Shown here: in pieces, positions 7,580 to 15,570 of the stretch
Numbering within the stretch: position 1 is the first letter of the stretch
Layout of the letters: each line of letters opens with the position of its first letter
Assembly (NCBI GenBank): GCA_965371445.1
Contig: CBDUYN010000211.1
Location: 1 to 16,509, forward strand
Origin: DASWIG01 sp965371445
GTDB taxonomy: Bacteria > Acidobacteriota > Thermoanaerobaculia > Multivoradales > J023
Reading direction: 5' to 3'
Length of the DNA stretch: 16,509 nt
The notes under the pieces: model-generated
Database searches by the model: none
The model's input: only the letters and a program-made list of their open reading frames with translations
Told to the model about the DNA's origin: nothing
Made by a program: the position numbers and the translations under genes

Positions 7580-8418
7580 CGTTTCGCGTCCTTTTTCGCG
7601 GGTTTCGCCGTCTTCCTGGGCTTCACCGTCTTCCTGGGCTTCGCCCCCTTCTTACCCTTCGCCGCCTTTTCATCCGTCGCCGTCTTCTGGCGTAGCAGCT
7701 CCACCTCCTCGGCGGAGAGCTCCCGCCAGCTGCCTCGGGTCAAACGGGAATCGGCGATCGGCCCGATCGCCACGCGCCGTAGACGAGTCACCGCATGGCC
7801 GACGCGAAAGAACATCTCGCGGATCTGACGGCTCCGCCCCTCGCCCAGGACCACCACCCACCAGGAGTTCTCGATGCTGTCGCGGGCTCCGAGGCGACGG
7901 CCCCGGGGCTTGATCCGGGCCGGCGCCGTGCGCTTGCCGTCGAGCAGGACGCCCGCCTGGAGCTTGGCGATCGCCGCCTCGCTCGGACGCCCCTTGACCT
8001 TGACCTCGTAGGTCTTTCGGCAGCCGTAGCGCGGATGGGCGACGCGGTGGGCGAGGTCGCCGTCGTCGGTCAGGAGCAGCAGGCCCTCGGTGGCGTAGTC
8101 GAGCCGTCCGACGGGCAGGAGGCCGCGGCGCAGACGCTGGGGCAACAAATCGAGGACGGTCGGACGGCCCTCCGGATCGCTCGCCGTCGAGACGTATCCG
8201 CCGGGCTTGTTGAGCAGCACGTAATGGCGCTCCGTCCTGGGTGGCGAGATCCGGCGGCCGTCGACCTTGATCGCCTGGGTCGTCAAGTCGGCACGCTCGC
8301 CAAGCTGTGCCACGCGGCCGTCGACCGTGATCCGGCCTTCGCGGATCATCTGTTCGACCGCGCGCCGCGAGCCGACGCCGGCCCGCGCCAGGACCTTCTG
8401 CAACCGTTCGGGCGTCAT
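7576..8418 (-). CDS. rluB: 23S rRNA pseudouridine synthase, RluB/RsuA family
   Basis: Makes pseudouridine in ribosomal RNA, probably in the 23S peptidyl-transferase region if RluB-like. The 280-aa product has an N-terminal S4 RNA-binding domain (about 2-60: LQKVLARAGVGSRRAVEQMI), then the catalytic domain with HYVLLNKPGGYVST and GRLDYATEGLLLLTDDG, where Asp107 is the expected catalytic aspartate. REGRSRQIR-like GEGRSRQIREMF follows. The last 30 or so residues are a Lys/Pro/Ala tail with a tandem PRKTVKPRKTAKP, probably extra RNA contact. The frame stays open upstream to 9774, but that is the shadow of scpB and scpA. The ATG at 8418 sits in an ATGA overlap with the scpB stop and starts exactly where homology begins. 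Confidence 0.93.
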   Translation of the reverse strand: MTPERLQKVLARAGVGSRRAVEQMIREGRITVDGRVAQLGERADLTTQAIKVDGRRISPPRTERHYVLLNKPGGYVSTASDPEGRPTVLDLLPQRLRRGLLPVGRLDYATEGLLLLTDDGDLAHRVAHPRYGCRKTYEVKVKGRPSEAAIAKLQAGVLLDGKRTAPARIKPRGRRLGARDSIENSWWVVVLGEGRSRQIREMFFRVGHAVTRLRRVAIGPIADSRLTRGSWRELSAEEVELLRQKTATDEKAAKGKKGAKPRKTVKPRKTAKPAKKDAKR

Positions 8419-9356
8419 GCTTCCACCAGCTCCGCGGGGTCGCCCTTCTCGGCTTCGGCCATTGCGTCCGGATCCGTCTCGGCGGTGGCCTCGGCCGGAG
8501 CTTCCTGCGGGGCTTCTTGCGGCTCTTGTAGGGCAGGCTCCGTCCCGGGGCGCGCAGCCTGCCCTACGGAATCGGCGTCCTCCTCGGCGTCGGCAGGAGC
8601 CTGCTGCTCGGCGACCTCCTCGTCCTTCGCCTCCGCCGGCTCGGCGGCCTCCTCGTCCTTCGCCTCCGTGGCCTCGGCGGCTTCTCGCTGCTGCTCGATC
8701 TCTTCGGCCTCGGACTTGACGGCGGCCTCGTCCTCTTGCTCGTTCAAGGCCGCGGCCTCGCGGTCGACCTGCTCCTCGCTGTCGGGCTCGGTCCGGACCT
8801 CGATCGGCACCTCCACGTCGTCGGCGAACATCTCCTCGAACTGCTCCAGGGGCGGCAGCTCCTTCAAGCTCTTCAAGCCGAAGTGCATGAGGAACTCGCG
8901 GGTCGTGGCGTAGAGGAAGGGCTTGCCGACCACCTCTTTGCGTCCGGCGATGCGGATCAGGCGCCTTTCGAGGAGCTTCTTGATCACGCCGGCGGAGCTC
9001 ACGTTGCGCAGCTCCTGGATCTCCGGGGCGGTGATCGGCTGCCGGTAGGCGATGATCGTCAGGGTTTCGAGCGCCGGCATGGTCAGCTTGTTCTGGGAGG
9101 TGACCTCGAAGAAACGGCGCAGGTAGCCGTGCAGCTCCGGGCGGGTGACGAGCCGCAGGCCTCCGGCCACCTCGTCGATCATCACGCCCCGCTCCGGCGT
9201 CTCCTGAAAGCGCTCGACGACGGCCTGGATCGCCTCCGTGGCCGTCTCGCGCTGGCGTTCGGAGAAGACCTCGAGGAGCTTGGCGGGCGAGACCGGGTCG
9301 TGGGCGACGAAGAGGATCGCCTCGATGATCGCTTCCATGTCGCGGCGCTCGGTCAT
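8415..9356 (-). CDS. scpB: Segregation and condensation protein B
   Basis: ScpB is a winged-helix dimer that binds ScpA and the SMC ATPase to compact and segregate chromosomes. The conserved core is residues 1-165, with EAILFVAHDPVSPAKL near the start, LTMPALETLTIIAYRQPITAPEI at 91-113, and RNVSSAGVIKKLLERRLI after it. The protein is 313 aa, over 100 longer than usual. Residues about 180-313 form a Glu/Ala-rich acidic tail with an internal EAKDEE repeat. Residues 264-277 of the tail are encoded by a palindromic REP-like element (8528-8567). It overlaps scpA and rluB by 4 bases each (ATGA). Confidence 0.96.
   Translation of the reverse strand: MTERRDMEAIIEAILFVAHDPVSPAKLLEVFSERQRETATEAIQAVVERFQETPERGVMIDEVAGGLRLVTRPELHGYLRRFFEVTSQNKLTMPALETLTIIAYRQPITAPEIQELRNVSSAGVIKKLLERRLIRIAGRKEVVGKPFLYATTREFLMHFGLKSLKELPPLEQFEEMFADDVEVPIEVRTEPDSEEQVDREAAALNEQEDEAAVKSEAEEIEQQREAAEATEAKDEEAAEPAEAKDEEVAEQQAPADAEEDADSVGQAARPGTEPALQEPQEAPQEAPAEATAETDPDAMAEAEKGDPAELVEA
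8528..8567. repeat. REP-like palindrome inside the scpB coding sequence
   Basis: GTAGGGCAGGCT (8528-8539) and AGCCTGCCCTAC (8556-8567) form a perfect 12-bp inverted repeat around a 16-bp GC-rich loop. It lies in the part of scpB that encodes the acidic tail, and the reading frame passes through it (SVGQAARPGTEPALQ). Ala/Glu codon runs on both sides stop abruptly at the element, which suggests insertion into a tolerant linker. Confidence 0.7.
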
Positions 9357-10153
9357 CCCTGAATGGCCTCCAGCTCCGTCGCTTGGAGCTCGCGGGTCGT
9401 CCGGTAAAGGACGACCGAGCCGTCAGAGGTCTGGTGAATGCGCACGAGGAGCATGCGGGCCATCTCGAGGACCGCGAGGAAAGTCGCGATGGCCTCGGCC
9501 CGGCAGGTGAGGCGACGCATGTCGTCGAGCAGGTCATAGGGCTTCCCCGCCGCAAGGCACACCAGGAGGCGATCGATCTGGGAACGCACCGAGTAGCTCT
9601 CGGTGCGCAGCAGCATCGGCGGCGGATGCTCGCGCTCCCAGCGGTCCAGGACGTCGCGCATGGTGCGCAAGAGGTCAAAAAGCGACACCTCGCTGATGTC
9701 GAGCTCCGGCACCTCGTCTTTCGAGATCCGCCGCATCTCGCCACTGCGGCGCACCCACATCCCGCGGCGGACACTGTCGACCTCGGCCAGGGTCTGGGCC
9801 GCCTCCTTCAGGCGCCGGTACTCCAGGAGCCGCTTCACCAGGTCCTCGCGCGGGTCCTCGTCGATCTCCTCGCCCTCGAGAGTACGGGGACGCGGCAAGA
9901 GCATCTTCGACTTGAGGTGGATCAGGTAGGCCGCCATGTAGATGTAGTCGCCGGCGATGTCGAGGCTCAGCTCGTCCATCAGGTCCAGGTATTCGTGGTA
10001 CTGGTCGCAGACGAGCGACACCGGGATGTCCGTGACCTCAACCTTGTTGATGCGGATCAGGTGCAGCAGAAGGTCCAGCGGTCCTTCAAAGACCGGTAGA
10101 CGGACTTTCCAGGCTTCCGGCAAGGTGCCGGTCGAAGGCAAAACACTCAGCAT
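9353..10153 (-). CDS. scpA: Segregation and condensation protein A
   Basis: ScpA is the kleisin that bridges SMC heads and binds ScpB. The 266-aa product shows the family N-terminus (VFEGPLDLLLHLIRINKVEV, from about residue 21), the GDYIYMAAYLIHLKSKMLLPR helix, and a C-terminal winged-helix region ending TFLAVLEMARMLLVRI.... The start ATG at 10153 lacks a clear Shine-Dalgarno. The 70-bp gap from the glycosyltransferase is the widest in this operon, so a local promoter is possible. scpB overlaps its stop by 4 bases. Confidence 0.95.
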   Translation of the reverse strand: MLSVLPSTGTLPEAWKVRLPVFEGPLDLLLHLIRINKVEVTDIPVSLVCDQYHEYLDLMDELSLDIAGDYIYMAAYLIHLKSKMLLPRPRTLEGEEIDEDPREDLVKRLLEYRRLKEAAQTLAEVDSVRRGMWVRRSGEMRRISKDEVPELDISEVSLFDLLRTMRDVLDRWEREHPPPMLLRTESYSVRSQIDRLLVCLAAGKPYDLLDDMRRLTCRAEAIATFLAVLEMARMLLVRIHQTSDGSVVLYRTTRELQATELEAIQG

Positions 10154-10223
10154 TTGGGGGTTCTCGAGGCTTCGGACGAGTTTCGGTGATCGTCGACGCC
10201 GGCGCGTCCGGAAAGCGCACAGT

Positions 10224-11390
10224 CTACACGAAACCGGGGAGGTGGGAAAGACGCTTTTTCACGACGTCGAGCCAGATCCGGGCAGCTGCCCCGGGCGTGT
10301 AGAGCGCCTGCCGGCGCTCCTGACCCGCACGCCCGCGCCGCACCGCTTCTTGCGGATCCGAAAGGGCCCCGTCCAGGGCCATGGCGAGCCGCGGCGGGTC
10401 CTCGGGCGGCACCAGCCATCCGGTCTCGCCGTCGACGACGACCTCGGGAATCCCGCTGACGGAGCTCGCCACCACCGGTACGGCGAGATCCATGGCCTCC
10501 AGGATCACCAGCGGCATCCCCTCGTAGGTCGAAGGTACCACCAGGCAAAGCGCGCCCTTCAAGAGGTGGCGGACACGCCCCGCCGAGCAGCGGCCGAGGA
10601 AGCCCACCGAGCCCTCGAGGCCAAGCTTCGCCGTCTGCCGCCTCAGGGCCTCCATCTGCTCGCCGACCCCGGCGAGGAGGAGGCGGACGTCCCGGCCGTC
10701 CCGGCGTAGCTCGTCGAGGGCCTCCAGGAGCACCTCGACCCCCTTGCGGATCCGTAGGCGCCCGACGTAGAGCAGGTAGCCCGGCTCGCGCTCGGTGTCT
10801 TCGGCGAGGGAAGGCTCGTCCTCGATCTCGCGCCCGCCCGTGACGTTGGGCAGGACGTGGACCCCGCTGACCCGGTAGTCGTGCTCCACCTCCTCCGCCG
10901 TCCGGCGGCTGGGGGCCAGGATCGTCTCCGCGAGCGACGCGCTCAGGTAGCCGAGGACGACCTGGAGCGGGCCCTTCGTCCACAGGAAGCGCTTCTCCAC
11001 CCCGCCCGGACGTCCGAGGACGCGGCCGCCGTAGCGCAGCGGACGCACGGCCCGCATCTCCTCGAGGTAGCTGACCTGGAGGAGCGCCGTCAGGAGCGGC
11101 CGCGGCTTCAGGAAACGCCGCAGGAGAACGACGAGGAGCGCCACCAGGCCGGCGTCGGACTCGTGGACCTGGACCACGTGGGGCCGGAAACGCCGCAAAG
11201 CGCGCCATGCCGCCGGCACCACGCCAAGCGCGAAAAGGACCTTCGGTCCGCGGGCACCGCCCGGGCCCCGGCCCAGCACCTCGACCTCGCATCCCGCGCC
11301 GCGGAGCCCCGCGGCGAGCTGCAGGACCTGCTCGCCGGCGCCCGAGATGTCGCGCGGCGGCAGGGTGTTGGCGACCAGCAGGACGCGCAC
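10224..11390 (-). CDS. Family 4-type glycosyltransferase (GT-B fold)
   Basis: Transfers a sugar from an activated donor to an unknown acceptor. The 388-aa product begins VLLVANTLPP with a Gly-rich DISGAGEQV loop typical of the acceptor domain. It then has LLYVGRLRIRKGVEVLLEAL at the start of the donor domain and the family E-x7-E signature in YEGMPLVILEAM, with Glu290 and Glu298. No signal peptide is seen. The start is GTG, giving MRVLLV. It lies 25 bp after the cNMP/FHA gene and 70 bp before scpA. A role in cell-envelope polysaccharide or glycolipid synthesis is an inference. Confidence 0.88.
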   Translation of the reverse strand: MRVLLVANTLPPRDISGAGEQVLQLAAGLRGAGCEVEVLGRGPGGARGPKVLFALGVVPAAWRALRRFRPHVVQVHESDAGLVALLVVLLRRFLKPRPLLTALLQVSYLEEMRAVRPLRYGGRVLGRPGGVEKRFLWTKGPLQVVLGYLSASLAETILAPSRRTAEEVEHDYRVSGVHVLPNVTGGREIEDEPSLAEDTEREPGYLLYVGRLRIRKGVEVLLEALDELRRDGRDVRLLLAGVGEQMEALRRQTAKLGLEGSVGFLGRCSAGRVRHLLKGALCLVVPSTYEGMPLVILEAMDLAVPVVASSVSGIPEVVVDGETGWLVPPEDPPRLAMALDGALSDPQEAVRRGRAGQERRQALYTPGAAARIWLDVVKKRLSHLPGFV

Positions 11391-11415
11391 GGCTGCCCTG
11401 GGACCTACGGCGGGC

Positions 11416-12198
11416 TCAGGAGGCCCGGAATACGGTCTTGACGAGACCGAAGCGCACCTCGTCGCCGTCCTTGAACTCGACGGGTACGCCGGTCTGGATG
11501 CGCTCCTCGTTGACGAAGGTGCCGTTCATGGTGCCGATCTCTTCGCGGACATAAAACTTGCCGCCGCGGCGGAAGATCGTGGCGTGACGGCGGCTGATGG
11601 AGCGCTGCGAGTCGATCGGCGTCAGGTCGATGACCGGATTGATCCCGGTGACCGGGTCGCGACGCCCCACCGGGGTCTCCTCGTCGGCCGAGAGGTTGAG
11701 CTCCATCCCGGTCAAGGTATGCACCAGCCGCTCCGGGCCGACCTGGCGTGCCGAAGTCGAGTCGATCGTCGGCATCTCCGGCGCCTGGCTCTCCTCGGCT
11801 CCCAGGACGCTGCGCAGCATGGCGTCGGTCTCGCGCAAGCGGCGCGAGAGCTTGCGCATCATCCGTACCGCGATCTCCGGGTTCTTGCGCAGCATCTGGT
11901 CGAACGTCGAGCCGTTGATCTCGACCAGCTTGCAGTCGGCGATCGCCCGGACCGAAGCGGTACGCGGCAGGTCTTCCAGGATCGACATCTCGCCAAAGAA
12001 GTCGCCCTGCAAGAGTATCGCGAGCTGACGCTGCTCGCCGTCGCTCTGATGCTTCAAGATCTCCACCTTGCCCGACTGGATGATGTACATCTCGGTCCCG
12101 AGGTCACCCTCCTCGAAGATGAAGCTGCCGGCCTCGAGCTCGACGATGAACGACGCTTCGGCCTTGGACTTGGTCGCTTTGAAAACAGTCTTTGCCAT
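11416..12198 (-). CDS. Cyclic-nucleotide-binding / FHA domain protein
   Basis: A 260-aa two-domain regulator without a DNA-binding domain. The N-terminal cNMP-binding fold spans about 14-125, with the phosphate-binding cassette FFGEMSILEDLPRTASVRA (68-85), where Glu70 and Arg79 are the expected ligand contacts. An FHA domain spans about 175-258, with VGRR (177-180), SISRRHATI (200-208) and GTMNGTFVN (222-230), the usual phosphothreonine-binding residues. It may link cyclic nucleotide level to Ser/Thr-kinase signalling, which is an inference. A good ribosome site (GAGGGTG) precedes the ATG. The gene lies 20 bp after the LD-carboxypeptidase and 25 bp before the glycosyltransferase. Confidence 0.93.
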   Translation of the reverse strand: MAKTVFKATKSKAEASFIVELEAGSFIFEEGDLGTEMYIIQSGKVEILKHQSDGEQRQLAILLQGDFFGEMSILEDLPRTASVRAIADCKLVEINGSTFDQMLRKNPEIAVRMMRKLSRRLRETDAMLRSVLGAEESQAPEMPTIDSTSARQVGPERLVHTLTGMELNLSADEETPVGRRDPVTGINPVIDLTPIDSQRSISRRHATIFRRGGKFYVREEIGTMNGTFVNEERIQTGVPVEFKDGDEVRFGLVKTVFRAS

Positions 12199-12218
12199 CG
12201 AATTGCACCCTCAACGGT

Positions 12219-13163
12219 TTAGCCGCCGGCCGGCGCCGCGCTCCGGGGTCCGCACCGCAGGAGGCCCGTCGCGGGATCGAGCCGTGCCGAAAGGCCCAGC
12301 GGCAGGGTCAGGTTCGCCTTGGCGTGCCCGGCGTCGAGGCCGTGGGCCCAGGGGACCCGGAGACTCCTCGCGAGCTCCCGGAGGACCTCGCGGCTTGGCT
12401 CGTCGCCGAGCCGCTCGTCCTCAGCCGCGTCGCCGACGCCTGCCAGATGGCCGCTGACCAGGCCCCTGACAGCCGCCAGACTACCTGAGAGACGCAGGTG
12501 GGTCAACATGCGGTCGAAGCGGTAGAGCGGCTCGTTCGCCTCCTCGAGGAAGAGGAGGGCGCCGTCGAGGCGGGCGGCCCAGGGCGTGCCGAGGGTGGCG
12601 GTCAGGAGGCTCAGGCAACCTCCGAGGAGGTGTCCCTCACACGGCTCGCCCGGATTCGGCTCTAGCCGAAACTCGAGCGGCAGGCGCCCGGCGAGGGCGT
12701 CGAGCAGGCTCCGCTCTTCCGCGTCGTCGAGCCCGCGGGCGAGGTCCGCCGCCACCATCGGACCGTGGAAGGCGACGAGCCTCAGGCGCTCGACCACCGC
12801 GAGGAGAAAGGGGGTCAGGTCCGAGTAGCCGACGTAGGCCCTGGGCCGCCGGGCGAGCAGCTCCCAGTCGATTCGCGGCAGGAGGCGAAGGACCCCATGG
12901 CCGCCGCGGGCAAAAACGATCGCCTGGACCCCGGGGTCGGCGGCGAGCTCGTGGAAAGCGGCCAGGCGTTGCGCGTCGGAGCCCGCGAAAAGACCGTGGC
13001 GCGACCGGAGGTTGAGGTTCGCCGCCGGCACCGGCTCGAAGCCCAGACCGGCCAAGGCCTCAAGCCCGGCCTCCAGACGCTCCGGACGCACCGGGCCGGA
13101 AAGCGCCGCGACGCCGACACGGTCGCCGGGCAGGACAGGGGGTGGGAGCTGGACGGTTCTCAT
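12219..13163 (-). CDS. LD-carboxypeptidase, peptidase family S66 (LdcA/MccF-like)
   Basis: S66 enzymes cut L,D-peptide bonds, usually removing the last D-alanine from murein tetrapeptides during cell-wall recycling. Some members instead give immunity to microcin C. The 314-aa length fits. RGGHGVLRLLPRIDW (86-100) and GYSDLTP with nucleophile Ser114 match the family. The expected Ser-Glu-His triad is completed by Glu207/208 in LFLEEANEPLYR and His280 in GHAKANLTLPLG. No signal peptide is seen, so it is probably cytoplasmic. I chose the ATG at 13163, where homology begins. The frame is open far upstream, including an alternative ATG at 13532 from an antiporter remnant. No strong Shine-Dalgarno precedes 13163. 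Confidence 0.9.
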   Translation of the reverse strand: MRTVQLPPPVLPGDRVGVAALSGPVRPERLEAGLEALAGLGFEPVPAANLNLRSRHGLFAGSDAQRLAAFHELAADPGVQAIVFARGGHGVLRLLPRIDWELLARRPRAYVGYSDLTPFLLAVVERLRLVAFHGPMVAADLARGLDDAEERSLLDALAGRLPLEFRLEPNPGEPCEGHLLGGCLSLLTATLGTPWAARLDGALLFLEEANEPLYRFDRMLTHLRLSGSLAAVRGLVSGHLAGVGDAAEDERLGDEPSREVLRELARSLRVPWAHGLDAGHAKANLTLPLGLSARLDPATGLLRCGPRSAAPAGG

Positions 13164-13206
13164 GGCGCGCGGGCGACCCGGCCTTCCCGAGCTCCGCCCG
13201 GCGGGA

Positions 13207-13212
13207 AGTATA
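13207..13212 (-). promoter_or_regulatory. Possible -10 element (TATACT) for the operon
   Basis: On the minus strand TATACT lies 44 bp upstream of the LD-carboxypeptidase ATG, between it and the antiporter remnant. No good -35 hexamer is found 16-18 bp upstream. It is the only AT-rich hexamer in this GC-rich gap, so it is a weak candidate for the start of the long minus-strand operon. Confidence 0.25.
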
Positions 13213-13273
13213 CTCCACGCCACAACGGCTACCTCGGGCAGCACGTTCGATCGTGACGGCTCAAACCTCCCGC

Positions 13274-13532
13274 CTAGCCCTGCCGGATACGGAGCGGCAT
13301 CTCCGGCACCTGGACATGCTCGCAGGCCTCCGCTCGGTCGAGCGTCGCCATCCGCCGGGCATACCAGCCCGCCCCCGGCGACCTCGATGAGGCCCAGGCC
13401 GTGCTGCGCGACCAGCAAACCGACCGCGGTGAAGAGCATCGGCGCCGTCAGCAAAGTGCCTTCGATGCGCTTCGAGATCAGGCCGAAGCCGACCAGGATC
13501 GCGGCGATGAGAAAAAATCCGGCCGTGTCCAT
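13274..13532 (-). pseudogene. Cation/proton antiporter (CPA1-like) with central deletion
   Basis: The first 50 or so residues after ATG 13532 are a typical antiporter N-terminus with two hydrophobic helices (FFLIAAILVGFGLISKRIEG, then TAPMLFTAVGLLVAQHGLGL). In another frame the last part reads WYARRMATLDRAEACEHVQ then VPEMPLRIRQG and TAG at 13274. This resembles the C-terminal end of such transporters, which often finish with a 'EMP.R.R' motif. Only 259 bp separate start and stop, against about 1200 in a whole gene, so roughly 300 central residues are missing and the frame is shifted. A reasonable ribosome site (AAAGGG) remains. The family name rests on recognition of the ends only. Confidence 0.7.
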
Positions 13533-13664
13533 GCTCAGCCCTTTCGATGATTTCCAGCTGCGAGTATCGCAGAGTCCGGAGCTTGAGGCAAAATGGGCTG
13601 ACGACGACGACGAAAACGCGGGAACCAGGGAGACTCGACGCCCAGCTGATCTGAGGAGAAGACG

Positions 13665-15293
13665 ATGAAGAAGATCAAAACCGCCGAATGGAACGACCTG
13701 GAAGACCGCCAGCCCGCCTACGCCCTGGTCGCCGACGTCGACCTCGTCATCGTGCGCTACGACGACGAGGTCTCCGTCCTCTTCGGACGCTGCCTGCACC
13801 GCGGCGCCCTGCTCTCCGACGGCCATGTCCGGGGCAAGGACCTGATCTGCGGCGTCCACGACTGGGACTACCGCCTCGACACCGGAGTCAGCTCGTACCG
13901 TAACGACCACGTGCTGCACAAATTCTCGGCCTGGATCGAGGAAGGCGGCGTCTGGGTCGACGAGGACGAGATCGCCGCCTGGGAAAAGGACCATCCCCAG
14001 CCCTACGTGCGCGACGTCTACCAGGGGACCTACCAGGATCCGCACGGCGATGCCGTGGAGCCCCACGTCGGCATCATCCGGCATCTCGCGGAGCACGGGC
14101 TCACCCAGACCGGCCACCACGGGCCGGTGGCGGCCATGGGGGTGGAGCGCCAGCGGCTGCCAACCTGGGACGACCTCCAATTCGTCACCGCCCAACTCGC
14201 GACGCTGCCGCAGCTCGACGACGCCGTGGTCGGCACCGAGCTGGTGATCGGCCCGTCGGCGGCCAAGCCCCTGCACCTTGAGATTCCGCTCTTCGTCTCC
14301 GACATGAGCTTCGGGGCCCTCTCCGAGGAGGCCAAGGTGGCGCTCGCCCGCGGTGCCGAGCTCGCCGGCACCGGGATCTGCTCGGGCGAAGGCGGCATGC
14401 TGCCCGAGGAGCAATCCGAGAACAGCCGCTATTTCTACGAGCTCGCGTCGGGACGCTTCGGGTTCTCGATGGACAAGCTCGAGAAGGTGCAGGCCTTCCA
14501 TTTCAAAGGCGGGCAGGGCGCCAAGACCGGCACTGGCGGGCACCTCCCGGGCCACAAGGTGAAGGGCAAGATCGCCGCGGTGCGCGGCCTGCCGGAAGGG
14601 CAGCCGGCGATCTCGCCGCCGCGCTTCCCGGACTGGACCCACGAGGACGATTTCCGCCGCTTCGCCGATCAGGTACGCGAGGCCACACACGGCATCCCGA
14701 TCGGCTTCAAGCTCTCGGCCCAGCGCATCGAAGAGGATCTCGACGCGGCCCTGCGGATCGGCGTTGACTACGTGATCCTCGACGGCCGCGGCGGCGGCAC
14801 CGGCGCGGCGCCGCTGATCTTCCGCGACAACATCTCGGTGCCGACGCTCCCCGCCCTGGCCCGGGCGCGCAGGTTTCTCGACGGGCGGGGCATCGACAAC
14901 CGCTGCCGCAACGGCGTGACGCTGATCGTCACCGGCGGCCTGCGCACCCCGGCGGACTTCGTCAAGGCCCTCGCCCTCGGCGCCGACGGCGTCGCGGTGT
15001 CGAGCTCGGCCCTGCAAGCGATCGGCTGCCTGGGCATGCGAGCCTGCCACACCAACAACTGCCCGGTGGGCATCGCCACCCAGAAGGAGCACCTGCGCGC
15101 CCGCCTGCCAGTGCAGATCGCGGCGAAGCGTCTGGAGCGCTTCTTCACCTCGTCGGTGGAGCTGATGAAGGTGATGGCGCGGGCCTGCGGCCACACCCAC
15201 CTCGACCAGCTCCGCACCCACGACCTGGTCACCTGGAAGCGTGACGTCGCCAGCCTCACCGGGGTGGCGTACGGCGGTGTCGGGGAGCTCTAA
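13665..15293 (+). CDS. Rieske-type 2Fe-2S domain fused to glutamate-synthase-like FMN/Fe-S protein
   Basis: A 542-aa protein. Residues 1-105 form a Rieske-type domain with Cys43-x-His45 and Cys62-x2-His65 (CLHRG, 16 residues, CGVHDW), the ligands for a 2Fe-2S cluster. Residues about 140-530 match the FMN-binding domain of glutamate synthase large subunit: VSDMSFGALSEEAKVA, the GGQGAKTGTGGHLPG loop, GRGGGTGAAP, and the 3Fe-4S cysteines 455, 461 and 466 in CLGMRACHTNNCPVG. The glutaminase domain of real GltB is absent, so ammonia-dependent or unrelated redox chemistry is likely. GAGGAG lies 6 nt before the ATG. Two small membrane genes and a membrane redox gene follow on the same strand, suggesting a membrane-linked electron-transfer unit. 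Confidence 0.9.
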   Translation: MKKIKTAEWNDLEDRQPAYALVADVDLVIVRYDDEVSVLFGRCLHRGALLSDGHVRGKDLICGVHDWDYRLDTGVSSYRNDHVLHKFSAWIEEGGVWVDEDEIAAWEKDHPQPYVRDVYQGTYQDPHGDAVEPHVGIIRHLAEHGLTQTGHHGPVAAMGVERQRLPTWDDLQFVTAQLATLPQLDDAVVGTELVIGPSAAKPLHLEIPLFVSDMSFGALSEEAKVALARGAELAGTGICSGEGGMLPEEQSENSRYFYELASGRFGFSMDKLEKVQAFHFKGGQGAKTGTGGHLPGHKVKGKIAAVRGLPEGQPAISPPRFPDWTHEDDFRRFADQVREATHGIPIGFKLSAQRIEEDLDAALRIGVDYVILDGRGGGTGAAPLIFRDNISVPTLPALARARRFLDGRGIDNRCRNGVTLIVTGGLRTPADFVKALALGADGVAVSSSALQAIGCLGMRACHTNNCPVGIATQKEHLRARLPVQIAAKRLERFFTSSVELMKVMARACGHTHLDQLRTHDLVTWKRDVASLTGVAYGGVGEL

Positions 15294-15301
15294 GTCAGGT
15301 T

Positions 15302-15307
15302 AGGAGG
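15302..15307 (+). promoter_or_regulatory. Strong ribosome binding site AGGAGG
   Basis: A full AGGAGG lies 5 nt before the ATG at 15313 and 8 bp after the Rieske/GltB-like stop. It supports this 85-aa frame as a real gene in the same operon. Confidence 0.7.
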
Positions 15308-15312
15308 TTCAG

Positions 15313-15570
15313 ATGGATAGCGATTGGGCTCAATGGATCGTCACATCGGCCGGGATCTACTCGGGTCTCGGTTTCGTCTTCGCCCTGGCCTTCGTCTCGG
15401 TCGGGGCCGGACGAATCGACCCGGGAGCCGGCCAGGCGCCGCTCGGCTTCCGGCTGCTTATCTTTCCCGCGAGCGCCGCGCTCTGGCCGCTCCTGGCCTG
15501 GCGCTGGCTGTCAGGCCGAGGCGCCCCGCCGGAGGAGCGGAACGCCCATCGGCGGGAGGCACAGCGATGA
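15313..15570 (+). CDS. Small membrane protein, 85 aa, two predicted helices
   Basis: Family not recognised. Two hydrophobic segments lie at about 13-33 (IYSGLGFVFALAFVSV) and 46-66 (FRLLIFPASAALWPLLAW), followed by a charged Arg/Glu tail from about 67. It has a strong ribosome site, starts 19 bp after the Rieske/GltB-like gene and overlaps the next gene by ATGA. Its place suggests an accessory or anchor subunit of the adjoining redox system, which is an inference. Confidence 0.75.
   Translation: MDSDWAQWIVTSAGIYSGLGFVFALAFVSVGAGRIDPGAGQAPLGFRLLIFPASAALWPLLAWRWLSGRGAPPEERNAHRREAQR

Noticed and set aside
8419..9774. Upstream extension of the rluB frame to 732 aa.
   Set aside because: It is the antisense-free shadow of scpB/scpA in another frame; homology starts at 8418 at an ATGA overlap.
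13533..15221. Minus-strand open frame of about 560 codons opposite the Rieske/GltB-like gene.
   Set aside because: GC-rich codon use leaves the opposite strand open; the plus strand has clear motifs and ribosome sites.
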